A stretch of 64,000 bases of DNA from Motilimonas pumila (lineage in GTDB: Bacteria; Pseudomonadota; Gammaproteobacteria; Enterobacterales; CBDFNC01), in the NCBI RefSeq assembly GCF_003596335.1, contig NZ_QZCH01000001.1, forward strand, positions 186,001 to 250,000, read 5' to 3'. Shown here in pieces: positions 7,523-16,800 of the stretch. The position numbers and the translations under genes were made by a program. Within the stretch, counting starts at the first letter, position 1. Each line of letters begins with the position of its first letter. The notes under the pieces were generated by a model. That model was not told where the DNA came from and made no database searches. It saw only the letters and a program-made list of their open reading frames with translations.

Positions 7523-9862
7523 ATGGATTTAGAATTATATCGACCACAAATTGAGCAGTTAATCTCCTTGATGACAGAGTCAGACTTCACAGACCTGTTG
7601 GATCGAGTGCTATTTGGCGAAAGTACCAACACTAAGTTCTTAATCAAAATGGAGCTCAATCGCTTGGCCTCCCCCTGCGCACGAATTATCGACCTCAGAA
7701 ATAAACAGCCAAGCGCTGCAGAGTACAAACACGGCAATCAACGCCACTTTCTTGACGCTGTCGCGATCAAAACGTTTGAAAAGCAGTTAAAAAACTATCG
7801 CGGCACCTATACCATGGGCGTATATGAAGCGGTTGTGAACCAAAAGCGACAAGCAACAACGGCCGCAGCGCCTGCTGCCCATAAAGACATTTTACAAGCG
7901 GCCTATTTAAGTTTCGCCCGAACCCATGCCAGAGGTGCAGAGCGCATGCACTTTGCCATCCCTGTGGTTTTACAGCTGGATAAAGAGCAAACTCTCAAGG
8001 CTACCACTTTGGATATTTCTACCACGGGCTTAAGAGTAAAAGTACCACTCGACACAAAAGCGGTCACGGGCTCAGATATTCAGATTGTCTTTAAAGGGTT
8101 ACAAAAAGAATTCAGCGGGCCAGAAGTAAAAACCCCAGTGCCCTATCGGGTGGTCGGCCAAGATAAAACCAAAGAAGTGCTGATTTTACGGTTATGCCGC
8201 ACTCAACAAGGCAGCCGTTTTGACAACTTCATTGAAGGTTTTATTCAAGGCAACAAGCACAGGTATAAAATTAATACCGACAACCTCACCAAAAGCGTGG
8301 TAATGAAAGGTTATGAGCAGTATTACCTGCCTTTGATGCAGGGCCTGCCTGTGTTTTTTAGCCAGCTGCTTGATATCAAACTTGAAAGCGTTTTATACAA
8401 TAAAAACAACCTGCATATTATTGAGTACTGGCGTGATGAAAACGCCAAGAATTGTTTAAGCAGGCTGTTGTCTCCTGCGCGCATGGCAGAAGTTTTGGCT
8501 TTGCCGGGTGACGTCAAAGAAACCTTGATCTACAGCTTCACTCATCGTACAGAAGATTGTGCCTACTTCTTTTCTGCGACCGCAGATGAACTGTTAGCGG
8601 CTAACTTACGCACTTTATTTCTGGCCTATGGCGCGCGTAAAACGTCGTGGCGAGTATACAAGCTCAAAGTCACCGCGGCAGATACGCGTATCCTTGGCCA
8701 GCAATTCACCGAAAATAACCCGCAAGACGTTTCTCGTATTGCTCTAGAGAAAGCGCAAGAGGTCGATTTTGTGGGTTTATTGACCGACATAACGGATACC
8801 CGTCAGCAAAAAAGTTACCAGCAATTACAACCAGACATTAAAAGCGCCAATAAGCTCAATCGCTTTATTAGCAGCCATGACGACAGATTTGAGCAGTTAC
8901 CGTTTAAGTTTGTACAGCAGCGCCAAGAAAAGCGCTACCACTACAGCACAGACGTCATTGCCAGCTTTAAAAATCAGCACATGGAGGGCAGTACCCAAGA
9001 CTTTTCATCTCGAGGCTTAAAAATCGCTTTGGCTCAAGCGCTGCAAGTCGACAAAGGTGACAAGGTGCTCGTGAATTTGCCAAAACTGCAAAAACTGACT
9101 AAAACCATGACCCTGGATAAAATGCCTTATCAAGTCGTGGGCTTTAACCCAGCGCGTACTATTTTACACTTGAGCGTTGATCATAAAGAGCAAAGCCATA
9201 CGGGTACTGAGTTCTTTAACCTTTTGATTGAAAGCAACCCAGGCAAGCTCAGTGAATCAGTAGAAAAGCTGCCTAAACCGGGTCTTGAATTGGCCTTACG
9301 CCACTTGTGCTGTCACCACTTTCTATCGTCGGCGGCATTTGTGCGGCGCCAGCAAGGGCATTTTGACATCAGTAAACTTGCCATCACCCCGGCAGGAAAT
9401 AGCCTTACCCCTCTGTTATCTGTGATGAATACGGGTCGAGGCAGTTTCAACTTAACACCTGTCTTTGGCGATCATCATTTGGATAAAGTGGTGATAAATC
9501 GCATTAAAGAAATGGAAGAAGAAGCCAGACCACAACAAGTGGAATTATTTATCAGCTTACAGAAAACCAACAAGGTAGAAGCCAGGCGCGCGCTGAGCAG
9601 TGCTTTTGCAGATGATAATGAACGCAAAGCATTTGTAGCCAGCGCAATGAAAAATGGTCACTTTTTCTCAGTGCAAGTGCACATTTCAAAAGTAGGTAAA
9701 CCAGATATCAGCAGTATTTCCAGAGAGCTCGATTACATCGCTCAATACGCTATTCATAAAGCCAAGAAAATAGAAGAAGAATTGTGGGCCATTAATGCCG
9801 TGGTTGAGCTTACCGACACCACGACGGCAACTTTACAACGCTTGGGTTTGACCAACCGTTAA
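7523..9862 (+). CDS. Large protein with two PilZ (cyclic-di-GMP-binding type) domains
   Basis: A 779-residue protein without signal peptide or membrane helix. Two regions carry PilZ hallmarks. The first, about residues 140-245, has DISTTGLRVKV but only a degenerate arginine motif. The second, about 460-570, has RQEKR followed by DFSSRGLKIAL, the RxxxR and D-x-S-x-x-G pair that contacts cyclic-di-GMP. The rest is not recognised. The ATG at 7523 follows AAAGAG and is preferred; a GTG at 7481 would add 14 residues. It is probably a cytoplasmic c-di-GMP receptor for motility, biofilm or surface functions (inference). It is monocistronic and convergent with serB. Confidence 0.8.
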   Translation: MDLELYRPQIEQLISLMTESDFTDLLDRVLFGESTNTKFLIKMELNRLASPCARIIDLRNKQPSAAEYKHGNQRHFLDAVAIKTFEKQLKNYRGTYTMGVYEAVVNQKRQATTAAAPAAHKDILQAAYLSFARTHARGAERMHFAIPVVLQLDKEQTLKATTLDISTTGLRVKVPLDTKAVTGSDIQIVFKGLQKEFSGPEVKTPVPYRVVGQDKTKEVLILRLCRTQQGSRFDNFIEGFIQGNKHRYKINTDNLTKSVVMKGYEQYYLPLMQGLPVFFSQLLDIKLESVLYNKNNLHIIEYWRDENAKNCLSRLLSPARMAEVLALPGDVKETLIYSFTHRTEDCAYFFSATADELLAANLRTLFLAYGARKTSWRVYKLKVTAADTRILGQQFTENNPQDVSRIALEKAQEVDFVGLLTDITDTRQQKSYQQLQPDIKSANKLNRFISSHDDRFEQLPFKFVQQRQEKRYHYSTDVIASFKNQHMEGSTQDFSSRGLKIALAQALQVDKGDKVLVNLPKLQKLTKTMTLDKMPYQVVGFNPARTILHLSVDHKEQSHTGTEFFNLLIESNPGKLSESVEKLPKPGLELALRHLCCHHFLSSAAFVRRQQGHFDISKLAITPAGNSLTPLLSVMNTGRGSFNLTPVFGDHHLDKVVINRIKEMEEEARPQQVELFISLQKTNKVEARRALSSAFADDNERKAFVASAMKNGHFFSVQVHISKVGKPDISSISRELDYIAQYAIHKAKKIEEELWAINAVVELTDTTTATLQRLGLTNR

Positions 9863-9881
9863 CATTACCTCTTAAAGGAAG

Positions 9882-9915
9882 TGACTTACTGCCCACTATG
9901 GTTAGCAGTAAGTCA
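9882..9915. terminator. Hairpin between the convergent PilZ gene and serB
   Basis: Perfect 11-bp arms TGACTTACTGC and GCAGTAAGTCA, with CCA/TGG able to add inner pairs. It sits in the 63-bp convergent gap. No strong T-run on either strand, so it may be factor-assisted or a 3'-end stabiliser. Confidence 0.55.
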
Positions 9916-9925
9916 ATGCATCAGA

Positions 9926-10969
9926 TTATGCCCACTGACTCGCAGTGGTCGACGTCAAAATGGCTAACGCCGCTTCCAGATCTAACTGGTTAATCGACAC
10001 TGCCGCTTGTTGTTGCACAATAGGCTTGGCGTGAATCGCAATGCCCAAGGCCGATTTTTGCATCATTTTAAGGTCGTTAGCGCCATCGCCTATAGCGACC
10101 GTTTGGCTTGCATCAATGCCATATTGCTCGGCCAACTCGCCTAAAATGCGCGCTTTTACGCTAGCGTCAACCACTTCACCAAGCACTTTACCTGTTAGCT
10201 TATCGCCATTCAGCTCAAGCGTATTGGCAAAAACTTGGTCAAATCCAAGTTGCTGTTGCAGTGCCTGCGCAAAATACGTGAAGCCGCCAGAAGCAATACA
10301 CACTTTCCAACCCGCCGCTTTCAAGCCTGCAATCAGGTCTTGTAAGCCTGGCATCAAGGGCATTTCCGCTATCACTTTATTCAAAATATCCGTTGGCATA
10401 CCATCAAGCAGAGCCACACGGCTGTACAAGCTTTCATTAAAGTCCAGCTCACCGTTCATGGCGCGCGCGGTTACCGCCGAAACTTGCTCTCCGACCCCAT
10501 AAAGACGCGCAATTTCGTCAATACACTCAATTTGAATGGTGGTTGAGTCCATGTCCATTAAGACTAAACCGGGCTGGCTAAAATCGGGTAATTGAGCTTG
10601 CATGGCAAAGTCAATATCGTTGGCCTGACAAAAATCAGCAATTAAGGCTTTGCTGTCTGAGTGAACTTGGCTCAAGCTCAAACGAATACACGTCACACCG
10701 GCAACATGCTTTGGGGCTGCAGCAAATACGCTATCGATATTGTTTTGTTGTAAAATGCTCGCCAGTTGAATAACGGTACCAGCAGACAAGTGTTTACCAA
10801 TCAATACCAACTCTTGTTGGCTTTGATAATCGTTGTCGGTCACAGCATGAATGGTTTTATTTTGAAATAATAAGCCATCAAACGGACCAAGCTGCTCAAC
10901 CAATAACGTCTTCCATTGAATAAGGCTTTCTGGCAATTGTGTCACTTTGACTTCTTGTAACTGTTTCAC
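9926..10969 (-). CDS. serB: Phosphoserine phosphatase SerB
   Basis: SerB removes phosphate from O-phosphoserine, the last step of serine synthesis, in the cytoplasm. The HAD motif DMDSTTIQIECIDEIA at residues 139-154 has the nucleophile Asp139 and acid/base Asp141. Motif II is IASGGFTYF and motif III is GDGANDLKMM. The 347-residue length includes an N-terminal regulatory region of about 130 residues like the one in E. coli SerB (322 aa). The divergent neighbour ytjB is the same neighbour as in enterobacteria, which supports the call. Confidence 0.95.
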   Translation of the reverse strand: MKQLQEVKVTQLPESLIQWKTLLVEQLGPFDGLLFQNKTIHAVTDNDYQSQQELVLIGKHLSAGTVIQLASILQQNNIDSVFAAAPKHVAGVTCIRLSLSQVHSDSKALIADFCQANDIDFAMQAQLPDFSQPGLVLMDMDSTTIQIECIDEIARLYGVGEQVSAVTARAMNGELDFNESLYSRVALLDGMPTDILNKVIAEMPLMPGLQDLIAGLKAAGWKVCIASGGFTYFAQALQQQLGFDQVFANTLELNGDKLTGKVLGEVVDASVKARILGELAEQYGIDASQTVAIGDGANDLKMMQKSALGIAIHAKPIVQQQAAVSINQLDLEAALAILTSTTASQWA

Positions 10970-11078
10970 AATACTTCCCTGCTTTGTTGAAAATTGCTGA
11001 AATAGAACGCAAAGATACCATTGCTTTTTGCCTTTGCAAGCCCCAATATGAGTCAGCAGCAGTATCGCGAGGGATGAT

Positions 11079-11720
11079 ATGGCGATTAAATTTAGACAAA
11101 AACACCTATATATATGGCGTGCAATGCAATTATTGTTAGCCTTAGTATTGTTAGGCTACATCATTTATTTAAATGTCGACTTAAACTACCTCGCGTCGAA
11201 AAGCCGCACCGAGCAAACCCAAATGTTTGGTTCAACGCTCACCAGCCGCGCTGCTCAAGACGCCGCTACATTTTTACAAAATGAACAAACCGAAGAGCTT
11301 GACCGTTTAGTGGCCAGCCTCGCCGCTGACCCTTTGGTCCGAGACGCGACCATTTATAATCACTTGGGGGAGATCATTCATCAATCGGAAGATCCTGCCT
11401 CACTCGACCTAGTACTGCATATTAAACCGGTTAAGTCGTCAAGCGACGCTCGAGAGTCCGCGCACAATCGCATTCCTTACGTGGCAGAGCTATACCAAGA
11501 AAAACAGAAAATTGGCTACTTAAGGGTGACCCTTGAACAAGGGAAAATTTTGCAGCAAATAAACAACTACCAAAGTCAAGCTCGCAGCTCCACCAAAACC
11601 ATGTTGGTACTTGCATTCTTGGTCGGTTTTTTAATTACCCGCAACCTTTCTAAAAAACGTCGCTGGTGGCAACAGGTAATGCATAAAGCAGAAATGGCTC
11701 GCAAAAGCCGAGCCATTTAA
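11079..11720 (+). CDS. ytjB: AhpA/YtjB (Smp) family inner-membrane protein
   Basis: A 213-residue protein with an N-terminal membrane helix (about 14-32), a periplasmic domain of about 135 residues (VRDATIYNHLGEIIHQSED), a second helix (MLVLAFLVGFLITRN near 174-188) and a basic cytoplasmic tail. This layout and its position divergent from serB match the YtjB/Smp family of gammaproteobacteria, whose role is poorly defined. The last codons form half of a terminator hairpin (11692-11718). Confidence 0.8.
   Translation: MAIKFRQKHLYIWRAMQLLLALVLLGYIIYLNVDLNYLASKSRTEQTQMFGSTLTSRAAQDAATFLQNEQTEELDRLVASLAADPLVRDATIYNHLGEIIHQSEDPASLDLVLHIKPVKSSSDARESAHNRIPYVAELYQEKQKIGYLRVTLEQGKILQQINNYQSQARSSTKTMLVLAFLVGFLITRNLSKKRRWWQQVMHKAEMARKSRAI
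11692..11718. terminator. Terminator-like hairpin embedded in the 3' end of ytjB
   Basis: 10-bp arms AAATGGCTCG and CGAGCCATTT around a 7-nt loop. The right arm reaches the first base of the TAA stop. It separates ytjB from the convergent hemerythrin gene 16 bp away. Only a short T-run. Confidence 0.6.
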
Positions 11721-11736
11721 AGAGTGGTTTGACGCG

Positions 11737-12279
11737 TCAGTTTACCAGGTGCAAGCGCTCGGCTAAACTGCGGTATTGATCAGAAACGGTGCGACCAAAC
11801 AGTGGGTCATCCGCAGGATCGTGTTGCCAGTTTTGCTCTAAATGGCGCCAGTCATCAGCGGTTAAACTTGCTTTGATCGCAGGCAACACTTCGGACTCTT
11901 CATAGTTCAAATGCGCCAACTGCAGACGCGTGAAGCGCTCTAACGCAGCGATGATATCCGCTTTATCTACGATAGCATCAAGTAACACAGTGTCTATTAG
12001 CTCTTTAAGATCTGCGCTGACTTGGCTCAATTGCGCATGCTCTTGATGCAGGCGATTAGCCACGCAGTCATCAACTACTCGGTACTTGAGGTAATAATCG
12101 TACATCTTATCTTCAAGGGGGTGGTGAAACTTTCCGGAGTAAGTTTTTAGGTAGTGAACCACATCTCTGATCACACGGTAATCAACTTTTTCGTCATGCT
12201 TTAACAACTGCAACTTGTCATCCAGCACTGCAATCAACTTAGCGATGTTTTTGTGATCGTTATGTATAGTTTGTAACAC
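11737..12279 (-). CDS. Hemerythrin HHE-domain protein
   Basis: A 180-residue all-helical protein with the metal-ligand spacing of bacterial hemerythrin-like (HHE) proteins: early His in IHNDHKNIAKL, FHHPLEDKMYDYY near residue 56, LHQEHAQL near 82, and AHLNYEESEVLPAI near 130. These His and Glu residues would hold a di-iron centre that can bind O2, NO or peroxide. The role is probably iron or redox-stress sensing or repair; there is no signalling domain attached. The gene is monocistronic, between ytjB and ung. Confidence 0.85.
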   Translation of the reverse strand: MLQTIHNDHKNIAKLIAVLDDKLQLLKHDEKVDYRVIRDVVHYLKTYSGKFHHPLEDKMYDYYLKYRVVDDCVANRLHQEHAQLSQVSADLKELIDTVLLDAIVDKADIIAALERFTRLQLAHLNYEESEVLPAIKASLTADDWRHLEQNWQHDPADDPLFGRTVSDQYRSLAERLHLVN

Positions 12280-12392
12280 GGCGTTCTCCCTGATGAGTCC
12301 AATACACTTAGCATATCAAAACCAACCAGAACAAAGGTTGACTTAAAACATAAGCTATTTCATTAGTGTAGTCAGAGAAAACGTCGACATAA

Positions 12393-13061
12393 TTACACTT
12401 GCCAATTAATCGTCTTCTGCCCTTGCTCACTTAATAGTTGATTCGCCTGAGAGAAATGACGACACCCTAAAAAGCCGCGGTGAGCAGACAAAGGCGATGG
12501 ATGCGGCGCTTTTAAAACATGGTGTTTTGCGGTATCAATCATGGCGCCTTTTTTCTGGGCATGCGCCCCCCATAATAAAAAAATCACCCCTTGCTGCTGC
12601 TCGTTTATCGCTGCAACCACTTTATCAGTAAAGGTTTCCCAACCACATTTAGCATGGCTGTGGGCTTTGCCGCCTTCCACCGTTAGTACGGTATTGAGGA
12701 GCAATACCCCCTGCTTTGCCCAACTTTCTAAAAAGCCGTGTTGTGGGATGGTGAACCCCTCTATATCGCTTTGCAACTCTTTATAGATATTCACCAATGA
12801 CGGTGGTGTTTTAATGCCGGGCAGTACAGAGAAGCACAGACCGTGCGCTTGGTTAGGCCCGTGGTATGGGTCTTGCCCTAAGATAACCACTTTAACGTCT
12901 GCAAACTCAGTCAGCTTAAAAGCGTTAAAGACCTCATTTTGCGGCGGGTACACCACTTTGCCACTGTCTCGCTCTTGTTGTACAAACTCCATGATTTTGT
13001 GAAAGTAAGGCTGTTCTTTTTCTACACCTATCACTTGAGTCCAACTGGGTTGTGCCGTCAC
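12393..13061 (-). CDS. ung: Uracil-DNA glycosylase, family 1
   Basis: Ung removes uracil from DNA to start base-excision repair. The 222-residue protein has the catalytic water-activating motif [18 protein letters not shown] (catalytic Asp in GQDPYH), the uracil-specificity region [17 protein letters not shown], and the leucine-loop motif [21 protein letters not shown] with the catalytic His. The divergent neighbour is grcA, the ung-yfiD pairing known from enterobacteria. Confidence 0.95.
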   Translation of the reverse strand: MTAQPSWTQVIGVEKEQPYFHKIMEFVQQERDSGKVVYPPQNEVFNAFKLTEFADVKVVILGQDPYHGPNQAHGLCFSVLPGIKTPPSLVNIYKELQSDIEGFTIPQHGFLESWAKQGVLLLNTVLTVEGGKAHSHAKCGWETFTDKVVAAINEQQQGVIFLLWGAHAQKKGAMIDTAKHHVLKAPHPSPLSAHRGFLGCRHFSQANQLLSEQGQKTINWQV

Positions 13062-13260
13062 TTTTCGCTCCTATGCATTAAACGCAACATTAAACCTATT
13101 AATAACCAATAAGATAACTTTAGCAATCAGAATAGCACCTGATGAGCAGATTAAAAACCATGAACAAAAGGTAATTTAATTACATAATTTTATTACAAAA
13201 TATAAAAACAAGATGCTCAGACTTACTTTTAATGCAACCCATACCAAAAAGCCACATTCA

Positions 13261-13274
13261 TTGACCTAGGTCAA
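13261..13274. promoter_or_regulatory. FNR/CRP-family palindrome, distal site before grcA
   Basis: TTGACCTAGGTCAA is a perfect 14-bp palindrome and matches the FNR consensus TTGAT-N4-ATCAA with one change per half. It is 169 bp from the grcA start in the ung-grcA gap. Confidence 0.55.
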
Positions 13275-13311
13275 TCATTAAGGGGATAAAAGGCATAAAT
13301 CGGATCTGAGA

Positions 13312-13325
13312 TTGATTTACATCAA
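13312..13325. promoter_or_regulatory. Perfect FNR box before grcA
   Basis: TTGATTTACATCAA matches the FNR consensus TTGAT-N4-ATCAA in all ten defined positions, 105 bp before the grcA start. E. coli grcA is known to be activated by FNR and ArcA, so anaerobic activation is the expected effect. Confidence 0.75.
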
Positions 13326-13429
13326 GCCGTTGCCTACCTATAATGGTTCACAGATTAAACAGCAAAACAAAGTTACTTAATTTCCATTTTGTACTTTTAT
13401 TTCACCTTTATTATCTATGGAGCGAGACT

Positions 13430-13810
13430 ATGACTGTTGGTGTACAAATTACTAAAGCGAACAATGCCTCTCTTGTGAATTCTTTCTGGCTACTGGACGA
13501 AGCCAAACAAGAAGCACGTTGTTTATGTGTGAAAGACGAAGCTTACGCTGAAGACCAGGTAGTAGCATTAAACGAACTTGGCGAAATCGAATACAAAGAA
13601 GTGCCAGTACAAGTGGCTCCGCTACAAGAAGGCGGCCAGCACTTAAACGTAAACGTGCTAAAACGTGAAACGTTAGAAGATGCGATTGCTCACCCAGAAA
13701 AGTACCCACAGCTAACCATTCGTGTTTCTGGCTACGCGGTACGTTTCAACTCACTGACGCCAGAACAGCAACGTGACGTAATCACTCGTACTTTTACTGA
13801 AAGCCTATAA
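13430..13810 (+). CDS. grcA: Autonomous glycyl radical cofactor GrcA
   Basis: GrcA (YfiD) is a spare part for pyruvate formate-lyase: it supplies the glycyl radical domain when oxygen has cut the enzyme. The 126-residue product ends with [19 protein letters not shown], where the Gly of VSGYAVRF carries the radical after activation by PflA. The ATG at 13430 follows a purine-rich GGAGCGAG and gives the family-sized protein; the open frame extends 29 codons further upstream but lacks support. Two FNR-type boxes precede it and a strong terminator follows. Confidence 0.93.
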   Translation: MTVGVQITKANNASLVNSFWLLDEAKQEARCLCVKDEAYAEDQVVALNELGEIEYKEVPVQVAPLQEGGQHLNVNVLKRETLEDAIAHPEKYPQLTIRVSGYAVRFNSLTPEQQRDVITRTFTESL

Positions 13811-13837
13811 ACTTCCAGTAATACTGCGATACAAAAA

Positions 13838-13865
13838 AGCCGCTGTGGCAACACAGCGGCTTTTT
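13838..13865 (+). terminator. Rho-independent terminator of grcA, also usable from the other strand
   Basis: 10-bp GC-rich stem AGCCGCTGTG / CACAGCGGCT with a GCAA loop and TTTTT. The A-run before it would serve the minus-strand repeat-protein gene, which ends 24 bp away. Confidence 0.9.
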
Positions 13866-13888
13866 AATTTCCGGTATCTATTTTGATT

Positions 13889-16800
13889 CTATTGACGAAC
13901 TCCTGAGTAATACATCGCCCTAAATTCCGCTAGGTAAGTCATACTAGGGGCGATACTTATCTGCATCGCATCAGTTGGATTTACAGGGTTTAAACCTCGC
14001 TCTACTTCCCATTGATCAGGCAGACCATCTAAGTCCATGTCTTGACTAAACATAGTTAAAGTTGGAAATGCATCATCTTGATCCAGCCAACCATCTGAGT
14101 CGGTATCAGCTAGAGTCGGGTCAGTTTCTCGTAAATATTCTGTATAGTTAGTCAAACCGTCGTTATCGGTATCAAAGCTAGCATCAAAGCTATTCAAATC
14201 ACTTAGGCTGAAGTTACTCTCCCATTGCCAAGGCAAGCCGTCAAAATCGCTGTCCAAACCCCTTTCAGGATTTAATGGCTCAACATCTTCACCATCCGCA
14301 GCAAAGTCCCCATCGGAGGAGGCAAGTCTTGGGTCAGTTCCCAGCTTGAATTCTTGCAGGTTATTGAGGCCATCTAAATCAGGATCGGTCAAAGCATCAA
14401 ATGCCAACATATCATTGAAGCCATGTTGTCTTTCCCAACTATCTGGCAAACCATCATTGTCCCTGTCAAACTGATAGCGGCTTTCGGTTGGCGCAACGTC
14501 TTCACCGTCTATAACACCATCGCCATCAGAGTCGGCCAACTCGGGGTGTGTGCCCACTTTAAACTCTTCTATATTAGTAAGGCCATCTGAATCAAAGTCA
14601 GCATCAGCGTCAGTTGGATTTAAATCATCTAAACTGGCAAATAACAACTCCCACTGCAGCGGTAGGCCATCATTATCAGTATCATCGTTAAACCTAGGAT
14701 CTAACGGCATAGGGTCTTGGCTATCAGGTGTGCGGTCACCATCTGTATCCATGTTGATAGGCGAAGTACCTAATTCAAACTCTTGATAGTTGCTTAAGCC
14801 ATCGTTATCCAGATCTGATTGGCTATCAACAGCGTCATAATCTTTTAACCCGTGTTCAAGCTCCCATGCATACGGCAAGCCGTCCAAATCATCATCTATA
14901 AAGTACTTAGCATTTAATGGAAAATCATCGATATCATCATTGAAGTTATCCGAGTCCGAGTCAGCGGCGTTTGGGTTAGTGCCTAATTTGAACTCTTGCA
15001 GATTGGTTAACTTATCACCGTCATTATTCCAAGAAGCATCATACTTATCTAAGTCTGAGTAGCCATAATGCACTTCCCACTCGAGTGGCAAGCCATCTCC
15101 ATCTTCATCTTTAGTGAAGGTAGAGTTAGTAGGAGCACTATCTTCAAAGTCCCAAACCCCATCTTTATCTGTATCCACTTCTTGTGGGTGAGTGCCTAAG
15201 GCAAACTCTTGTAAGTTAAATAAATTATCACCGTCACTGTCTACAAAAGCATCTATACGGTCATTATCAGATAAACCATATTGTAATTCCCACTCCAATG
15301 GCAAGCCATCGCGGTCTTCGTCCTTGGTAAAAGCTGCGTTCATAGGGTCTATATCTTCACCATCCCATGCGCCATCTTGATCCGAGTCCGGGTGACGAGG
15401 GTCAGTTCCAGCTTTAAACTCTTGCAAGTTCGTTAACATATCGCCGTCATCATCACCTACAGCATCAGGTGCAAAGGTATCAGACAAGCCAAATTGCAAC
15501 TCCCACTCTAGTGGGATTCCGTCATTGTCTTCATCTTTGGTATACCTTGGGTTGGTTGGCGCAAAGTCTGTATTGTCTCTAATTCCGTCTCGGTCTGTAT
15601 CACTATCGAAGGGATTTGTACCTAACTCAAACTCTTGCTTGTTACTGAGCAGATCAGAATCGTAGTCATCTTTAGCATCAAACGCATAATCATCATTTAG
15701 GTGATTTAATTCTTCCCATTCAAGGGGCACACCGTCCTTATCATAGTCCAGAGTATATGCAGGATTTAATGGCGCAAAGTCGTTACGGTCAGAAACCCCG
15801 TCTCTATCGGTATCTAATTGATGCGGGTTCGTCCCTAGAATAAACTCTTCTTGGTTAGTTAAACCATCCATGTCAAAGTCTTGGCTAGCATCTTGAGCGT
15901 ACTCATCGCTAAACTTGTATTGCAGCTCCCACACCCAGGGAATACCGTCTTGATCTCGATCCCAGCTATAAAGAGAGTTTGTAGGTTCAATATCTGCGCT
16001 ATCAATCACACCATCTAAGTCTGAATCTGCTTTTCCAGGGTTAGTGCCAAGCTTAAACTCTTGAAGGTTGGTTAAGCCATCATAATCATCGTCTCGTTGC
16101 GCATCAAAGCGGTCAGTATCGAGCAACCCATATTGTTGCTCCCATTCAAGAGGTAAGCCATCAGCGTCATCGTCGAAAGAAAACGCAGAATTTAACGGGA
16201 AAGGGTCGTCTTTATCAAGCGCGCCATCTTTATCGCTGTCAGCCTCGCGTGGGTTTGTGCCAAGTTGAAACTCTTGGAGATTCGTTAGACCATCTGCGTC
16301 TTCATCGCGCTGACTATCTGTCGGGTCAAAGTCGTTAAAGCCATAAGTAATTTCCCAGCGATAGGGTAATCCATCTCTATCGTAATCTTCGCTATACATA
16401 GAGTTTAGTGGGGCAACATCCTCACCATCAAGCACACCATCATTATCGCTGTCCGCAACTTTGGGCTCAGTAGAAAGTTGAAACTCTTGCAAGTTTGTCA
16501 GGCCGTCTGCGTCTTCATCACGCAGGCTATCCAGTTTATCATTATCGTTAAAGCCATGCTTCTCTTCCCACTTTTGAGGTAAGCCATCGTTGTCAGCGTC
16601 AAGGCTATATTTAGGGTTGAGTGGCATGAAGTCTTGGTCATCGGGGACACCATCGTTATCAGTATCAGCGTCTACTGGGTTGGTACCTAATAAAAACTCT
16701 TGCCAATTATTAAGATAATCCCCGTCAGGGTCTTCATGCAGATCATTCCTAAACTCATCAAGTCCATAGCGTATTTCCCACTCGAACGGTAAACCATCTC

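Noticed and set aside
7339..7737. Minus-strand frame of 132 codons covering the radA start and PilZ start
   Set aside because: It overlaps both real genes and lacks a ribosome site; the radA and PilZ proteins explain the DNA.
10041..10502. Plus-strand frame of 153 codons inside serB
   Set aside because: Antisense shadow of a conserved enzyme; Ser/Pro/Ala-rich low-complexity composition.
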